Notes under the pieces: generated by a model
What the model was told of the DNA's origin: nothing
The model's input: the letters and a program-made list of their open reading frames with translations, nothing else
Databases searched by the model: none
Part shown: positions 1 to 9,087 of the stretch, piece by piece
How the letters are laid out: each line of letters begins with the position of its first letter
Numbering within the stretch: position 1 is the first letter of the stretch
Source: Dongia rigui
GTDB taxonomy: Bacteria; Pseudomonadota; Alphaproteobacteria; Dongiales; Dongiaceae
Assembly (NCBI RefSeq): GCF_034044635.1
Contig: NZ_JAXCLX010000001.1
Location: 124,001 to 188,000, forward strand
Reading direction: 5' to 3'
DNA: 64,000 nucleotides
Made by a program: the position numbers and the translations under genes

Positions 1-721
1 TGCTGAGGAAGCGGAACCACGCGCTTTCGCGCGTAATAACCACATCGCGCAGATCGTCGTCGTCGAACACCTTGTTGCCGACAAAATCAATGCGCTCGAT
101 GTCGGTGGTGTCGCCCTCGTTGATCTCGAACACCAGGTCGACGCGGTTCTGGTCGAGCTTGATGACCTTGGGGTCGACGGTGGCGGCGAAACGGCCGTTG
201 CGGCGGTAGAGGTCGAGGAGGCGCTTCACATCCGACTGGACGCGCTGCTGGGTGTAGACGACGCGCGGGCGCAGCTGGATTTCGGTCTGCAACTGGTCAT
301 CGTCGAGCTTGTCGTTACCCTCGAAGGCGATGCGGTTGATGATCGGGTTTTCCGTCACCTGGACGATCAGCGAACCGCCCTCGCGGCGGAAATTGACGTC
401 GGCAAAGAGCCCGGTCGCGAACAGGTTCTTCAACGCCCTGTCGATCGCCTTGGCGTCGAACGGGTCGCCGGGATTGATCGCCATATAGCTGCGCACGGTA
501 TCGGGCTCGATACGCTGGCTGCCCTCGATGCGAATCTCCTGAATCGGATCGCCGGCGCTGATCGACTGCGCCAGGGCGATGCGCGGCAAGCCGCCGAGTT
601 CGGCGACCAGCAGAAGGCCAACCAGGAAGACGCGAAAAAGGCTGCCAGAAGCCCTAGCTGTTGAGGCCCTCCCCCCGGAGGCGCAAAGCAGCGTACGCAA
701 AAAAGCCATTTTACGCATCAT
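1..721 (-). CDS. bamA: Outer membrane assembly factor BamA, N-terminal part (cut by window edge)
   Basis: BamA is the outer-membrane barrel that inserts other beta-barrel proteins. Only the first 240 codons are here; the rest lies beyond base 1. The reading frame begins ATG-ATG (721 and 718), has a long hydrophobic leader ending near IALAQ, then POTRA-type repeats: a first unit with IRIEGSQRIEPDTV and a second with NPIINRIAFEGNDKLDD. It starts 5 bases after the stop of rseP, so the two are probably co-transcribed, the usual alphaproteobacterial arrangement. The long leader (about 50 residues) makes the exact start uncertain; an internal ATG at 709 is an alternative. The family identity is well supported by the POTRA motifs plus the position next to rseP. 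Confidence 0.9.
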   Translation of the reverse strand, partial: MMRKMAFLRTLLCASGGRASTARASGSLFRVFLVGLLLVAELGGLPRIALAQSISAGDPIQEIRIEGSQRIEPDTVRSYMAINPGDPFDAKAIDRALKNLFATGLFADVNFRREGGSLIVQVTENPIINRIAFEGNDKLDDDQLQTEIQLRPRVVYTQQRVQSDVKRLLDLYRRNGRFAATVDPKVIKLDQNRVDLVFEINEGDTTDIERIDFVGNKVFDDDDLRDVVITRESAWFRFLS

Positions 722-725
722 CCGA

Positions 726-1862
726 TCAGGTGAAAAGCCAACGGAAATAATCAACGACTTTCAGATAAACCAAGTCATTCCAAGTGGCAAATAACATGAG
801 GCTAAGTACCATGGCGAGGCCGATTTTTAGCCCCCACTCCTGGGCGCCCTCGCTCAAGGGCCGCCCCCGCGCCGCCTCGAGCGCATAATAGGCCAGATGG
901 CCGCCGTCCAGCATGGGGACGGGGAAGAGATTGATGAGGCCAAGATTGATCGACAGCAGCACGGCCAGCATGGTCAGCTCGTAAAAGCCGATGCCCGCGA
1001 CCGCGCCGGAGACGCTGGCGATCCGCAGCACGCCGCCGATTTCGCTGGCCGGACGCACGCCAGACACCATCTGCCACAGGCCTTTGAGCATGTCCGCTGC
1101 CTTGAGATAGGTATAGCTCGTCGCCTCACCCACCGCCTCGATCGGGCCCAGGCGCTGGACCGGGCCGCGGTGGTTGCTGCCCACACCGAGCAGGGCCGAA
1201 CGCACGTCCTTGCCCAGAATATCCTTGCGCACCACGATCTTGGGGACCGCTGTCACGGTCAATTGCTGGGCGCCGCGCTCGACGGTGAGCTGCAGCGGCT
1301 GGTCGAGGTTGAGCGGGATGAATTCGGCCACTTCCTCGAAGGTCGAGATGGCGCGCCCGTTGAGGGCCACGATCTTGTCGCCTGGCAGCAAGCCGGCCTC
1401 GGCAGCGGCCGAGCCCACCTTCACCTCGTCGATGACCGTCGAGGTGAAAACCTTGCCGAAGGCCGCAAACAGGATCGCCAAGACAATGATCGCAAAGAGG
1501 AAATTGGCCGCCGGACCCGCTGCAACGATGGCGGCGCGGCGGCCGACATTCTTGTGCATGAAGGAGACGGCCTTGTCGGCAGGCGACATAGCGACCGGCT
1601 TTTCGCCACCTTCCAGTTCATTGGGTGCCTGGCCGAACATGCGGACATAGCCGCCCAAGGGCAGCAGACTGAACTTCCAGCGGGTGCCGTGCTTGTCGGT
1701 GAAGCCGAACAGCTCGCGGCCGAAGCCGATCGAAAAAACCTCGACCCGCACGCCGCACCAGCGGGCGACCAGGAAGTGGCCGAGTTCATGAACGAAGACC
1801 AGGGGGGTCAAAAGAACAAGGAACCAGAAGCCGTTGCGCGCGATTTCCGCGACGATGTCCAT
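726..1862 (-). CDS. rseP: RseP site-2 zinc metalloprotease
   Basis: Inner-membrane S2P-family protease of 378 residues that cleaves anti-sigma factors and leftover signal peptides within the membrane. The zinc site HELGHF is at residues 25-30 within the first membrane segment, and the second catalytic motif MLDGGHLAYY lies near residue 320. Between them is one clear PDZ domain (about residues 130-215), as is common outside gammaproteobacteria, where two are usual. An AAGG ribosome site precedes the ATG at 1862. It sits between dxr and bamA, consistent with envelope biogenesis. Nothing looks truncated. Confidence 0.96.
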   Translation of the reverse strand: MDIVAEIARNGFWFLVLLTPLVFVHELGHFLVARWCGVRVEVFSIGFGRELFGFTDKHGTRWKFSLLPLGGYVRMFGQAPNELEGGEKPVAMSPADKAVSFMHKNVGRRAAIVAAGPAANFLFAIIVLAILFAAFGKVFTSTVIDEVKVGSAAAEAGLLPGDKIVALNGRAISTFEEVAEFIPLNLDQPLQLTVERGAQQLTVTAVPKIVVRKDILGKDVRSALLGVGSNHRGPVQRLGPIEAVGEATSYTYLKAADMLKGLWQMVSGVRPASEIGGVLRIASVSGAVAGIGFYELTMLAVLLSINLGLINLFPVPMLDGGHLAYYALEAARGRPLSEGAQEWGLKIGLAMVLSLMLFATWNDLVYLKVVDYFRWLFT

Positions 1863-1897
1863 ACCAGCCTTGCTCCCTCGTTACCCTAACCCGTTAT

Positions 1898-1926
1898 CCG
1901 ACAGCTTTCTGACAAGCACCTGTCGG
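1898..1926 (-). other. Hairpin between dxr and rseP
   Basis: A 7-bp perfect inverted repeat (CCGACAG / CTGTCGG, loop 15 bases) lies in the 101-base gap between dxr and rseP. There is no T run on either side, so it is not a typical intrinsic terminator; it could be an RNA processing or stability element. Confidence 0.3.
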
Positions 1927-1963
1927 GACATTGGCTTTAGCCACGCAACCTGACGGCTGGGGC

Positions 1964-3175
1964 TTAGCTGTTTTTACGCCGTGCCGCCACCTCGGCCCTG
2001 GCCACATCACGGGCCTCGCCATCGGTTGCCAGCACATCGTCGATGCTGTCGAGCCTGCCCACAGGCAGCTTCGAGAGCACGCTTTCCACCACGGCGGCGA
2101 TATCCGTGAAGCGGATCTCGTTGCCGAGGAACGCTGCCACAGCGATCTCGTTGGCGGCGTTGAGGATGGTCGGCGCCCGACCACCCGCCTTCAAGGCCTC
2201 GCGCGCCAGGCGCAACGCCGGAAATCTTTCAGGATCAGGCGCTTCGAAGGTGAACTGTGCAATCTTGGCGAAGTCGAGCTTGGCCGATGGCGCCTCGATG
2301 CGGTTGGGCCAGCCAAGCGCAAAGGCGATCGGCGTGCGCATGTCTGGGGTACCGAGCTGCGCCAGCACCGAGCCGTCGCGATAGGCGACCATGGAATGGA
2401 TCACCGATTGCGGATGCACCAGGATCTCGATCTGGTCTTCGGGCAGGCCGAAGAGGTGATGCGCCTCGATGAGTTCGAGGCCCTTGTTCATCATGGAAGC
2501 TGAATCGACCGAAATCTTGGCGCCCATCGACCAGTTGGGATGGGCCACTGCCTGGGCCGGCGTCATCTCGGTCATTTCGGCAAAGGTCTTGGTGCGGAAT
2601 GGGCCGCCCGAGGCCGTGAGGATGATCTTCTCGATCGCCGCGACACGCTCGAAATCGAACACCTGGAAAATGGCGGAATGCTCGGAATCGACGGGGAGCA
2701 TGGTGGCCTTGTGCTTGGCCACCTCCTTCATCATCAGCGACCCAGCGCAGACCAGCGTTTCCTTGTTGGCAAGGCCGATCAAGGCGCCACGGCGGACGGC
2801 GGCCAAGGTGGGTTCGAGACCGGCGGCACCGACGATCGATGCCATGACCCAATCGGCCGGACGCTCGGCCGCTTCTATCACCGCCTTGCGGCCAGCAGCC
2901 ACTTCGATGCCGGTCCCGGCGAGGCCGGCTTTGAGCTTGTCGTAGTTCTCGGCCTTGCCGGTGACGGCAAGGCGGGGTTTGAGGCGGAGCGATTGCTCGA
3001 TGAGGAGATCGACATTGCCATGGGCGGTCAGCGCCTCGACCCGGTAGGCGCCGGGATTGCGGTCGATCATGTCGATGGTGTTGGCCCCGACCGAACCGGT
3101 CGAGCCCAGGACCGTGACGCTACGCGGTTCTGCAGCGGGAGCCCGAAGCTCCGTCACCGATCCGGTCATAACCAT
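1964..3175 (-). CDS. dxr: 1-deoxy-D-xylulose 5-phosphate reductoisomerase
   Basis: Cytosolic NADPH-dependent enzyme of 403 residues that turns DXP into 2-C-methyl-D-erythritol 4-phosphate, the committed step of the non-mevalonate isoprenoid pathway. The N-terminal nucleotide-binding motif GSTGSVG is near residue 25, VDSEHSAIFQ and ILTASGGPFR are in the middle, and HPNWSMGAKISVDSASMMNK carries the substrate-binding and metal residues. Its start (ATG 3175) overlaps the end of cdsA by 10 bases; a second in-frame ATG at 3169 is possible. Located beside uppS, which uses the products of this pathway. Confidence 0.97.
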   Translation of the reverse strand: MVMTGSVTELRAPAAEPRSVTVLGSTGSVGANTIDMIDRNPGAYRVEALTAHGNVDLLIEQSLRLKPRLAVTGKAENYDKLKAGLAGTGIEVAAGRKAVIEAAERPADWVMASIVGAAGLEPTLAAVRRGALIGLANKETLVCAGSLMMKEVAKHKATMLPVDSEHSAIFQVFDFERVAAIEKIILTASGGPFRTKTFAEMTEMTPAQAVAHPNWSMGAKISVDSASMMNKGLELIEAHHLFGLPEDQIEILVHPQSVIHSMVAYRDGSVLAQLGTPDMRTPIAFALGWPNRIEAPSAKLDFAKIAQFTFEAPDPERFPALRLAREALKAGGRAPTILNAANEIAVAAFLGNEIRFTDIAAVVESVLSKLPVGRLDSIDDVLATDGEARDVARAEVAARRKNS

Positions 3176-4053
3176 GAGAGCACGCTACCTTCGCCAAAAT
3201 AGTCCAACGCCGCGACCGCGACGGATACCGCCAGCAGCCCATCCACCCGGTCCAGGACGCCCCCATGGCCCGGGATTATATGGCTGCTGTCCTTCATTCC
3301 AAAGCGCCGTTTGAAAGCCGATTCAGCCAAATCGCCGATCTGCTCTATCACAGCCAATCCGCCGCTCAAAATCATTAATTTCCAAGTATTTGGGAGATCC
3401 AGGACCAGCCCGGCAATAAGCCCGACAATGGCCGCCGCGACAACGCCACCCAAGAGCCCCGCCCAGGTCTTGTTGGGCGAGATGCGGGGGGCGAGCTTGG
3501 GCCCGCCGATAGAGCGGCCGGCGGCATAGGCGCCGGTATCGGTGGCGATGACGAGGGCTAGGATCCAGGCCAAGAGCTCGATCCCCTGCCCCGTTACCGG
3601 ATCATCGCGCACCCAGAGGATGGCCATGGCGGGGACCGCCACATAGAGGATGCCGAGGCCGAACCAAAGCGAGCGGTGACGATGCCGCGGCCAAGTGACC
3701 AAGATGGCGACGACGGTGCCGGCTGCGATCAGAACCCAGCTTGGAATGCCGAGCGGAATGTAGTCGGGAAAGCGATCGAACAGCAGCGCCGCGAGGACGA
3801 TCAAGATCGTCAGCAGGCCAGCCGGCGTCCAATTGCCCGCCGCTAGCCGTGCGGCCGGGCTGGGGTCTGCTGGGTTGCGCCGCCTACCGGCAATGCGGGC
3901 CCACTCCCAGGCCATGATGGCGGCAAAGAGGATGACCAGGGCATCGAACCAGGGGCGGCCGACATAGGCGGCCGCCACGACGACCGGGATCAGCACCAGC
4001 GCCGACGCAATGCGTACGGTGAGGTTGCTGGGCTTTTTATTCGGAGGCGCCAT
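3166..4053 (-). CDS. cdsA: Phosphatidate cytidylyltransferase (CDP-diglyceride synthase)
   Basis: Integral membrane enzyme of 295 residues that makes CDP-diacylglycerol from phosphatidate and CTP for phospholipid synthesis. It has about seven or eight hydrophobic segments and ends with the family signature: ESAFKRRFGMKD followed by PGHGGVLDRVDG. The frame stays open far upstream through uppS, but the start was set at ATG 4053 (MAPPNKKP) because residues before it have no family-like character and lie inside uppS. The 17-base overlap with uppS suggests translational coupling. Confidence 0.95.
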   Translation of the reverse strand: MAPPNKKPSNLTVRIASALVLIPVVVAAAYVGRPWFDALVILFAAIMAWEWARIAGRRRNPADPSPAARLAAGNWTPAGLLTILIVLAALLFDRFPDYIPLGIPSWVLIAAGTVVAILVTWPRHRHRSLWFGLGILYVAVPAMAILWVRDDPVTGQGIELLAWILALVIATDTGAYAAGRSIGGPKLAPRISPNKTWAGLLGGVVAAAIVGLIAGLVLDLPNTWKLMILSGGLAVIEQIGDLAESAFKRRFGMKDSSHIIPGHGGVLDRVDGLLAVSVAVAALDYFGEGSVLSWL

Positions 4054-4828
4054 AGCGCCGGTTCCGGCTGGAATATTCAGCGATCGCCGCCCGGAGATCC
4101 TCCTGACCAAAATCCGGCCAGTGCTTGTCGAGGAAGACGAACTCGGCATAGGCGCATTGCCACAGCAGGAAGTTGCTGATGCGCTTCTCGCCGCTGGTGC
4201 GGATGAGGAGATCGGGGTCGGGCATGTCGGCGGTGAAGAGGAAGCGCTCGAAGCTCGCCTCGTCGACCTCATCCGGCGCCAGTTCGCCGCGCTGCACGGC
4301 TTCCGCCAGGCGCTTGGCCGCCAGCACGATCTCGGCCCGAGACCCATAGGAGAGGGCGATGGTGAGGGTGAGCTTCTTGTTGGCGGCGGTCTTTGCCTCG
4401 GCCGCTTCGATCAGCTTCACCACGTCGGGCCCGAGGCGCGAACGGTCGCCGATCACCTGCATGCGGACGCCGTTCTGGTGCAATTCGTCGATCTCGCGGC
4501 GGAGATAGAGCTTCAGGAGGCCCATGAGATCGTCGATCTCGGCCGTGGGGCGCTTCCAGTTCTCCGACGAGAAACCGAACAGGGTCAGATACTCGACGCC
4601 GCAGGCAACGGCCCCCTTGACCGCCTGGCGGACGGCTTCGGCGCCACTGTTATGCCCGACCGTGCGCGGCAGCCCGCGCGCCCGCGCCCAGCGCCCGTTG
4701 CCATCCATGATGATGGCCACATGGCGCGGCGGCTGCACGGCACCGCCCAGCGCCGGATTGTCATCCGACGCGGCAACCTTTTCGGCAATGAGGCGCGGCT
4801 GGTTCACGGCAAGACCTTTAGGCGTCAA
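4037..4828 (-). CDS. uppS: Isoprenyl transferase (undecaprenyl diphosphate synthase)
   Basis: Soluble cis-prenyltransferase of 263 residues that extends farnesyl diphosphate with isopentenyl units to build the C55 lipid carrier for peptidoglycan. The signature [13 protein letters not shown] is near residue 37, with the catalytic Asp in [21 protein letters not shown] and [20 protein letters not shown] follow in the expected order. A non-conserved leader of about 35 residues precedes the core. It overlaps frr by 4 bases (ATGA) and cdsA by 17. Confidence 0.96.
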   Translation of the reverse strand: MTPKGLAVNQPRLIAEKVAASDDNPALGGAVQPPRHVAIIMDGNGRWARARGLPRTVGHNSGAEAVRQAVKGAVACGVEYLTLFGFSSENWKRPTAEIDDLMGLLKLYLRREIDELHQNGVRMQVIGDRSRLGPDVVKLIEAAEAKTAANKKLTLTIALSYGSRAEIVLAAKRLAEAVQRGELAPDEVDEASFERFLFTADMPDPDLLIRTSGEKRISNFLLWQCAYAEFVFLDKHWPDFGQEDLRAAIAEYSSRNRRYGASE

Positions 4829-5382
4829 ACCTGGAGAATTTCCTTTTCCTTCAGCGCCAGGACTTCGTCGACCTTTTTCACATGCTCGTCTGTGAGCTTC
4901 TGCATCAGATCGGCGAGCTTCTTGTGCTCGTCCTCGGTGATCTTGTGGTCCTTTTCCTGCTTCTTCAGGAAATCCATGCCGTCGCGACGGACGTTACGAA
5001 CCGCAACGCGCCCCTGCTCGGCATATTTATGCGCGACCTTGGTCAGTTCCTGGCGGCGTTCCTGCGAGAGTTCCGGGAGCGGCACGCGGACGGTGGTACC
5101 GTCGCTGGCCGGGTTAAGGCCGAGGCCGGCATCGCGAATGGCCTTCTCGACGGCGCCCACCATGCTTTTGTCCCAGACCTGGACTGTGATCATGCGCGGC
5201 TCCGGCACGCTGACCGTGCCGACCTGGTTCAAGGGCATGTTGTTGCCATAGGCACTGACCTGGACGGGATCGAGCAGGTTGGCTGACGCGCGGCCCGTTC
5301 TGAGACCGGCAAATTCCTTGCGCAGGGCATCGAGGGCGCCGTCCATACGGCGCTTGTAGTCTTCGAGACGCGGATCGCTCAT
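4825..5382 (-). CDS. frr: Ribosome recycling factor
   Basis: A 185-residue protein that, with EF-G, splits post-termination ribosomes. Length and the landmarks match the family: the N-terminal [44 protein letters not shown] in the middle, and a highly charged helical C-terminus ([14 protein letters not shown]). A good GGAGAGGA ribosome site precedes the ATG at 5382. It lies 31 bases after pyrH and overlaps uppS by 4 bases. Confidence 0.97.
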   Translation of the reverse strand: MSDPRLEDYKRRMDGALDALRKEFAGLRTGRASANLLDPVQVSAYGNNMPLNQVGTVSVPEPRMITVQVWDKSMVGAVEKAIRDAGLGLNPASDGTTVRVPLPELSQERRQELTKVAHKYAEQGRVAVRNVRRDGMDFLKKQEKDHKITEDEHKKLADLMQKLTDEHVKKVDEVLALKEKEILQV

Positions 5383-5413
5383 GGAGTCCTCTCCTAAACT
5401 TCAGCTCTGAAAT

Positions 5414-6226
5414 TCAGCTGGCAACTTGTTCTTTGCGATGACCAATGACCGTGAAACGGCCGCGATCCTGCAGCACCTCGGCCATCATGCCGGGGGTGTG
5501 GACCGAAAAGACGATGATCGGAATGGCGTTGTCGCGGGCCAGGGCAATCGCCGTCGCGTCCATGACCTTGAGGTCGCGCGCCAGGACATCCTGGTGGCTG
5601 AGCTGTTGGTAGCGCTCGGCATCCTTATGCACCTTGGGGTCGGCACTGTAGACGCCGTCGACCTTGGTCCCCTTGAGGAGCGCTTCGCAGCCCATTTCCG
5701 AGGCACGCAAGGCGGCCGCGGTATCGGTGGTGAAATACGGGTTGCCGGTGCCGGCAGCGAAGATCACGACGCGGCCCTTCTCCAGATGCCGCACGGCGCG
5801 GCGGCGAATATAGGGTTCGCACACCGTCTGCATCGGGATGGCGGAAAGCACGCGGGTATCGACACCGAGCTGCTCCAGCGCGTTCTGCATGGCGAGCGCG
5901 TTCATCACGGTCGCCAGCATGCCCATGTAATCGGCCGAGGCGCGCTGCATCCCTTCCGAGGCACCGGCGATGCCGCGGAAGATGTTGCCGCCGCCGATGA
6001 CGAGGCAGCATTCGACGCCGAGTTCGTGGACGGTTTTGACTTCCTTGGCGACGCGGTTGACCGTCGCCGGCTCCAGGCCGTAATCGCGCTGGCCCATGAG
6101 GGCCTCGCCAGAGATTTTCAGCAGCACCCGCTTGTAAAGCAGACCGGGCGGCGGTGCGGATGGGGCATGGGCGACAGTCGTATCTTCGTCGTCAGCGACC
6201 GTCGACGATGCACCAGCCTTGGACAT
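5414..6226 (-). CDS. pyrH: UMP kinase
   Basis: Amino-acid-kinase-fold enzyme of 270 residues that phosphorylates UMP to UDP in pyrimidine nucleotide synthesis. Motifs: [11 protein letters not shown] near residue 37, [10 protein letters not shown], the nucleotide-specificity region [20 protein letters not shown] and [13 protein letters not shown]. The protein carries an extra hydrophilic leader of about 30 residues ([16 protein letters not shown] region) compared with most PyrH proteins. The start was set at ATG 6226 because an AGGGAG ribosome site sits 8 bases upstream; in-frame ATGs at 6232 and 6247 are less well placed. A 170-base gap with two hairpins separates it from tsf. Confidence 0.94.
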   Translation of the reverse strand: MSKAGASSTVADDEDTTVAHAPSAPPPGLLYKRVLLKISGEALMGQRDYGLEPATVNRVAKEVKTVHELGVECCLVIGGGNIFRGIAGASEGMQRASADYMGMLATVMNALAMQNALEQLGVDTRVLSAIPMQTVCEPYIRRRAVRHLEKGRVVIFAAGTGNPYFTTDTAAALRASEMGCEALLKGTKVDGVYSADPKVHKDAERYQQLSHQDVLARDLKVMDATAIALARDNAIPIIVFSVHTPGMMAEVLQDRGRFTVIGHRKEQVAS

Positions 6227-6286
6227 ACGCATATCTCCCTGCGTCATTTCTCGTTCTTGGACCCGGTTCGGGGTGGCAACCAGGTG

Positions 6287-6344
6287 AGCCGCCAGGGTTT
6301 CGGGCGGCTGGCGGGCAACGGCCGATTTCCGACCGTTGCCCGCC
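6287..6344 (-). other. Two tandem hairpins between tsf and pyrH
   Basis: First on the transcript is a 12-bp perfect stem (GGCGGGCAACGG at 6310-6321 with its complement at 6333-6344, loop 11 bases). It is directly followed by a second 7-bp stem (AGCCGCC 6287-6293 with 6303-6309). Neither is followed by a T run on the minus strand. They could be a partial terminator, an RNase processing site or a stabiliser that sets the tsf:pyrH ratio; the function is inferred. Confidence 0.5.
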
Positions 6345-6395
6345 GAACTATACCCCGATTCGGCGGCGCAGGAAGCACCCGCCGAAGCGCGACTT

Positions 6396-7316
6396 TTAGG
6401 CGCGGAGCTGAGCCGCGACTTCGGACGCGAAGTCCTTTTCTTCCTTCTCGATGCCCTCGCCCAAGGCCATGCGGGCAAAGCCAACCAGCTTCACCGGGGC
6501 GCCGATTTCCTTGGCGGCCTTTTCCACCACCTGCTTCACGCGGCTTTCGCCGTCGATGACGTAGACCTGCTCGAGGAGGACGACTTCCTCGTAGAACTTG
6601 CGGACGCGGCCTTCGACCATCTTGCCGATGATCTCTTCCGGCTTGCCGGAGGCGCGGGCCTGCTCGGTCAAAACCGCGCGCTCGCGCTCAAGGGCGGCCG
6701 GGTCGACGCTGCTGATGTCGAGCGATTGGGGGTTGGCAGCGGCCACATGCATGGCGATCTGCTTGCCCAGCGCCTGGAGCTTTGCGACGTCGCCGGTGGA
6801 CTCAAGAGCCACCAGCACGCCGATCTTGCCCATGCCCGGGGCGGCGGCATTGTGAACGTAGGACGCCACCACGCCGTTCTCGACCGAGAGGCGCTTCGAG
6901 CGGCGCAGATTCATGTTTTCGCCGATGGTTGCCACCAGATTGGTGACCTTCTCGGCAACGGTTCCGCCTTCCGGGTGCTTGGCGTTGGCAAGCGCTTCGA
7001 CCGTGTCGTGATTGAGCGCCAGACGCGACACCGCCGAGACGAGGCCCTGGAACTGCTCGTTGCGGGCGACGAAGTCGGTTTCGGAATTTACTTCGACGAG
7101 GGCGCCGACCTTGCCTTCGGCGGCAGCGCCGACGAGGCCTTCGGCAGCGACGCGGCCGGCCTTCTTGGCGGCGGCGGCGAGGCCCTTCTTGCGCAGCCAG
7201 TCAACCGCCTGTTCGATGTTGCCGTTGTTCTCAGCAAGCGCCTTCTTGCAATCCATCATGCCGGCGCCAGAGGTTTCGCGCAGCTCCTTCACGAGCGCAG
7301 CAGTAATCTCGGCCAT
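6396..7316 (-). CDS. tsf: Translation elongation factor Ts
   Basis: Guanine-nucleotide exchange factor for EF-Tu, 306 residues. The N-terminal UBA-like region ([18 protein letters not shown]) is followed by the signature [15 protein letters not shown] and a C-terminal dimerisation part. An AAGGAT ribosome site lies 7 bases before the ATG at 7316. It follows rpsB, as in most bacteria, separated by a 108-base gap containing a strong hairpin. Confidence 0.97.
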   Translation of the reverse strand: MAEITAALVKELRETSGAGMMDCKKALAENNGNIEQAVDWLRKKGLAAAAKKAGRVAAEGLVGAAAEGKVGALVEVNSETDFVARNEQFQGLVSAVSRLALNHDTVEALANAKHPEGGTVAEKVTNLVATIGENMNLRRSKRLSVENGVVASYVHNAAAPGMGKIGVLVALESTGDVAKLQALGKQIAMHVAAANPQSLDISSVDPAALERERAVLTEQARASGKPEEIIGKMVEGRVRKFYEEVVLLEQVYVIDGESRVKQVVEKAAKEIGAPVKLVGFARMALGEGIEKEEKDFASEVAAQLRA

Positions 7317-7369
7317 GGTTCTATCCTTCCGTCTTAATTCGGTAACGTAATCGGGTGCTTAGATGTGGC

Positions 7370-7408
7370 AATGGGGTTCGGGGCAATCAAGCCGCCCCGA
7401 ACCCCATT
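7370..7408 (-). other. 15-bp perfect hairpin between rpsB and tsf
   Basis: AATGGGGTTCGGGGC (7370-7384) pairs perfectly with 7394-7408 across a 9-base loop. On the minus strand it starts 17 bases after the rpsB stop. No T run follows, so it is more likely an attenuator, pausing or 3'-stabilising element than a full terminator; tsf could then be expressed by read-through. Confidence 0.55.
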
Positions 7409-7424
7409 TGATGCCAGAACGACT

Positions 7425-8207
7425 TTACGCCGAAGCCGTGTTCTCGGCGCCGTCGGCGACCGGGAGCTGTTCAGCCGGCAGTTCTTCGGATTCGCCGATA
7501 TCGGCGCCCGAGGAGATCGCTTCCTGCTGCAGACCGTCGAGCACGGCGCCCGAGAAGAGATCGCAATAGAGCGAGATGGCGCGGATCGCATCGTCATTGC
7601 CCGGAACCGGGAAATTGATGCCTTCCGGCGAGGAGTTCGAATCAAGGATGGCGACGATCGGAATGCCAAGCTTGTTGGCTTCCTTGACTGCCAGCGATTC
7701 CTTGTTGGTGTCGATGATGACGAGGATGTCGGGCTGGCCGCCCATGTCCTTGATGCCGCCCAGCGCGCGCTCGAGCTTGTCGCGGTCGCGGGTCATCATG
7801 AGGAGCTCTTTCTTGGTGAGACCCACCGTGTTGGTCGAGAGCTTCTCTTCGATTTCCCGGAGGCGCTTAATCGACTGCGAAATGGTCTTCCAGTTGGAGA
7901 GCATGCCGCCCAGCCAACGATGGTTGACGTAATACTGGCCGCAACGCTTGGCAGCTTCCGCGACCTTGTCGGCGGCAGCGCGCTTGGTGCCGACGAACAG
8001 GACACGACCGCCGGCCGCGGCGATGTCGCGCACGGTCTTGATCGCCTGCTCGAGCATCGGGGCGGTGTATTCGAGATTGATGATATGCACGCCGTTGCGC
8101 ACGCCGAACAGATAGGGGGCCATCTGCGGGTTCCAACGACGGGTGTGGTGACCAAAGTGAACGCCAGCTTCCAAGAGCTGGCGCATGCTGAATTCTGGCA
8201 GCGCCAT
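7425..8207 (-). CDS. rpsB: 30S ribosomal protein S2
   Basis: Small-subunit ribosomal protein of 260 residues. Start ATG 8207 gives [27 protein letters not shown], the standard S2 N-terminus, with an AAGGAC ribosome site upstream; the frame is open 16 codons further but without family sequence. Other landmarks are [22 protein letters not shown] and [16 protein letters not shown]. The C-terminus has an acidic, alanine-rich tail ([19 protein letters not shown]) often seen in alphaproteobacteria. It heads the rpsB-to-bamA gene string. Confidence 0.97.
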   Translation of the reverse strand: MALPEFSMRQLLEAGVHFGHHTRRWNPQMAPYLFGVRNGVHIINLEYTAPMLEQAIKTVRDIAAAGGRVLFVGTKRAAADKVAEAAKRCGQYYVNHRWLGGMLSNWKTISQSIKRLREIEEKLSTNTVGLTKKELLMMTRDRDKLERALGGIKDMGGQPDILVIIDTNKESLAVKEANKLGIPIVAILDSNSSPEGINFPVPGNDDAIRAISLYCDLFSGAVLDGLQQEAISSGADIGESEELPAEQLPVADGAENTASA

Positions 8208-8342
8208 TATCTTAAGTCCTTTTCCGGTTAAGCCTCTGCGGATTTTGCGTCCCAAATCAATGACTTAGGACACCGGAGCGAAGTCTGCCGGGATGTCTCC
8301 CCGAGCAGCGCGCGAACCCGCATGCGGTTTGTTAGCGGCGGT

Positions 8343-8371
8343 GGAATACTAGGTTCTTACCCGATTGGCAA
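8343..8371 (-). promoter_or_regulatory. Candidate rpsB promoter
   Basis: On the minus strand TTGCCA (8371-8366) is followed after 17 bases by TATTCC (8348-8343), giving a predicted start about 130 bases before rpsB. The resulting leader contains a CCGCATGCGG palindrome and a CTGC...GCAG stem, so a structured S2-responsive leader is possible. The -10 match is weak; this is a candidate only. Confidence 0.35.
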
Positions 8372-8472
8372 GGACCCCTCCCCAGCGCGGCGCGGAGAAT
8401 AGCCCAGTTTCTTGTTTTAACGGTGCTTTTTAACCTTCCGCCGGGAGCCACGCCGCTAAACGCTGACCGGGC

Positions 8473-8502
8473 TTGACGCCAGAGCGAGCACACCCATATA
8501 TA
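8473..8502 (+). promoter_or_regulatory. Promoter of the cytochrome P460-type gene
   Basis: TTGACG (8473-8478) and TATATA (8497-8502) are separated by 18 bases, close to the sigma-70 consensus. The predicted transcript start is about 40 bases before the ATG at 8548. The flanking ATATCG/CGATAT inverted repeat begins inside the -10 box. Confidence 0.6.
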
Positions 8503-8547
8503 TCGCTTACGATTGTAGCGGATACGATATTCATTCAGGAGCCAGCA

Positions 8548-9075
8548 ATGAAACGGGTTGTCGGGTTGGTGGCCGTTCTCGGTCTTGCCGCAGCAATGCT
8601 CGCTTGTTTCTCGCCCGCCTTCAGTGAGGCCGAGGATGCGGCCGCAGCGCCGATATTTGGCATCAGCATCCCCGAGGGCTATCGCGACTGGCGATTGATC
8701 TCCGTGGCGCATGAGGAGGGGAAGCTCAACGACCTCAGGGCCATTCTTGGTAACGACACGGCGATCGAAGCTTTCCGTGCCGGCAAAGAGTCTTATCCCG
8801 ATGGCACGATCATCGCGCGGCTCGCCTGGGATTACGAACCATTGCCCGAGAGCAAGGCCGCCTTCGGCCAGGCGCAATCCTACGTCGCCGTGCATCCGAA
8901 GAACGGCGTGCAGTTCATGGTGAAGGATTCGAAGAAATACGCCGCCACCGGCGGCTGGGGCTTTGCTCATTTCAACGACGGCAAGCCGGCAGACGCCAAG
9001 ATTCACGAAACCTGCTTTGCGTGCCATCAAGCGGCGGCGTCGCGCGACTTCGTTTTCACGCGTTATGCGCCGTGA
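8548..9075 (+). CDS. Cytochrome P460-family c-type haem protein
   Basis: A 175-residue exported protein. An N-terminal signal peptide (MKRVVGLVAVLGLAAAML, ending around residue 26) leads to a single domain with SIPEGYRDWRLISVAHEEGKLNDLRAILGN-type start, SYPDGTIIARLAW, and a C-terminal c-type haem site CFACH at residues 156-160. This layout matches the cytochrome P460 / c'-beta family, whose members oxidise hydroxylamine or bind nitric oxide in the periplasm; which activity applies here cannot be told from sequence. AGGAG lies 6 bases before the ATG at 8548. The gene stands alone, between rpsB and dnaE, with its own promoter and a small peptide gene 12 bases downstream. Confidence 0.85.
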   Translation: MKRVVGLVAVLGLAAAMLACFSPAFSEAEDAAAAPIFGISIPEGYRDWRLISVAHEEGKLNDLRAILGNDTAIEAFRAGKESYPDGTIIARLAWDYEPLPESKAAFGQAQSYVAVHPKNGVQFMVKDSKKYAATGGWGFAHFNDGKPADAKIHETCFACHQAAASRDFVFTRYAP

Positions 9076-9087
9076 GAGGAGATTGCC

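Larger units (their letters stand above)
8208..8547. other. Divergent intergenic region between rpsB and the P460 gene
   Basis: The 340 bases hold the candidate rpsB promoter and leader (minus strand) and the stronger promoter of the cytochrome gene (plus strand). An inverted repeat ATATCG (8500-8505) / CGATAT (8525-8530), 19 bases apart, overlaps the probable start of the plus-strand transcript and could be an operator. A long open frame on the minus strand across 8332-9030 has no protein-like features and is treated as antisense noise. Confidence 0.5.

Noticed and set aside
8332-9030. A 232-codon minus-strand frame opposite the P460 gene
   Set aside because: The plus strand has signal peptide, haem motif, promoter and ribosome site; the minus frame has none.
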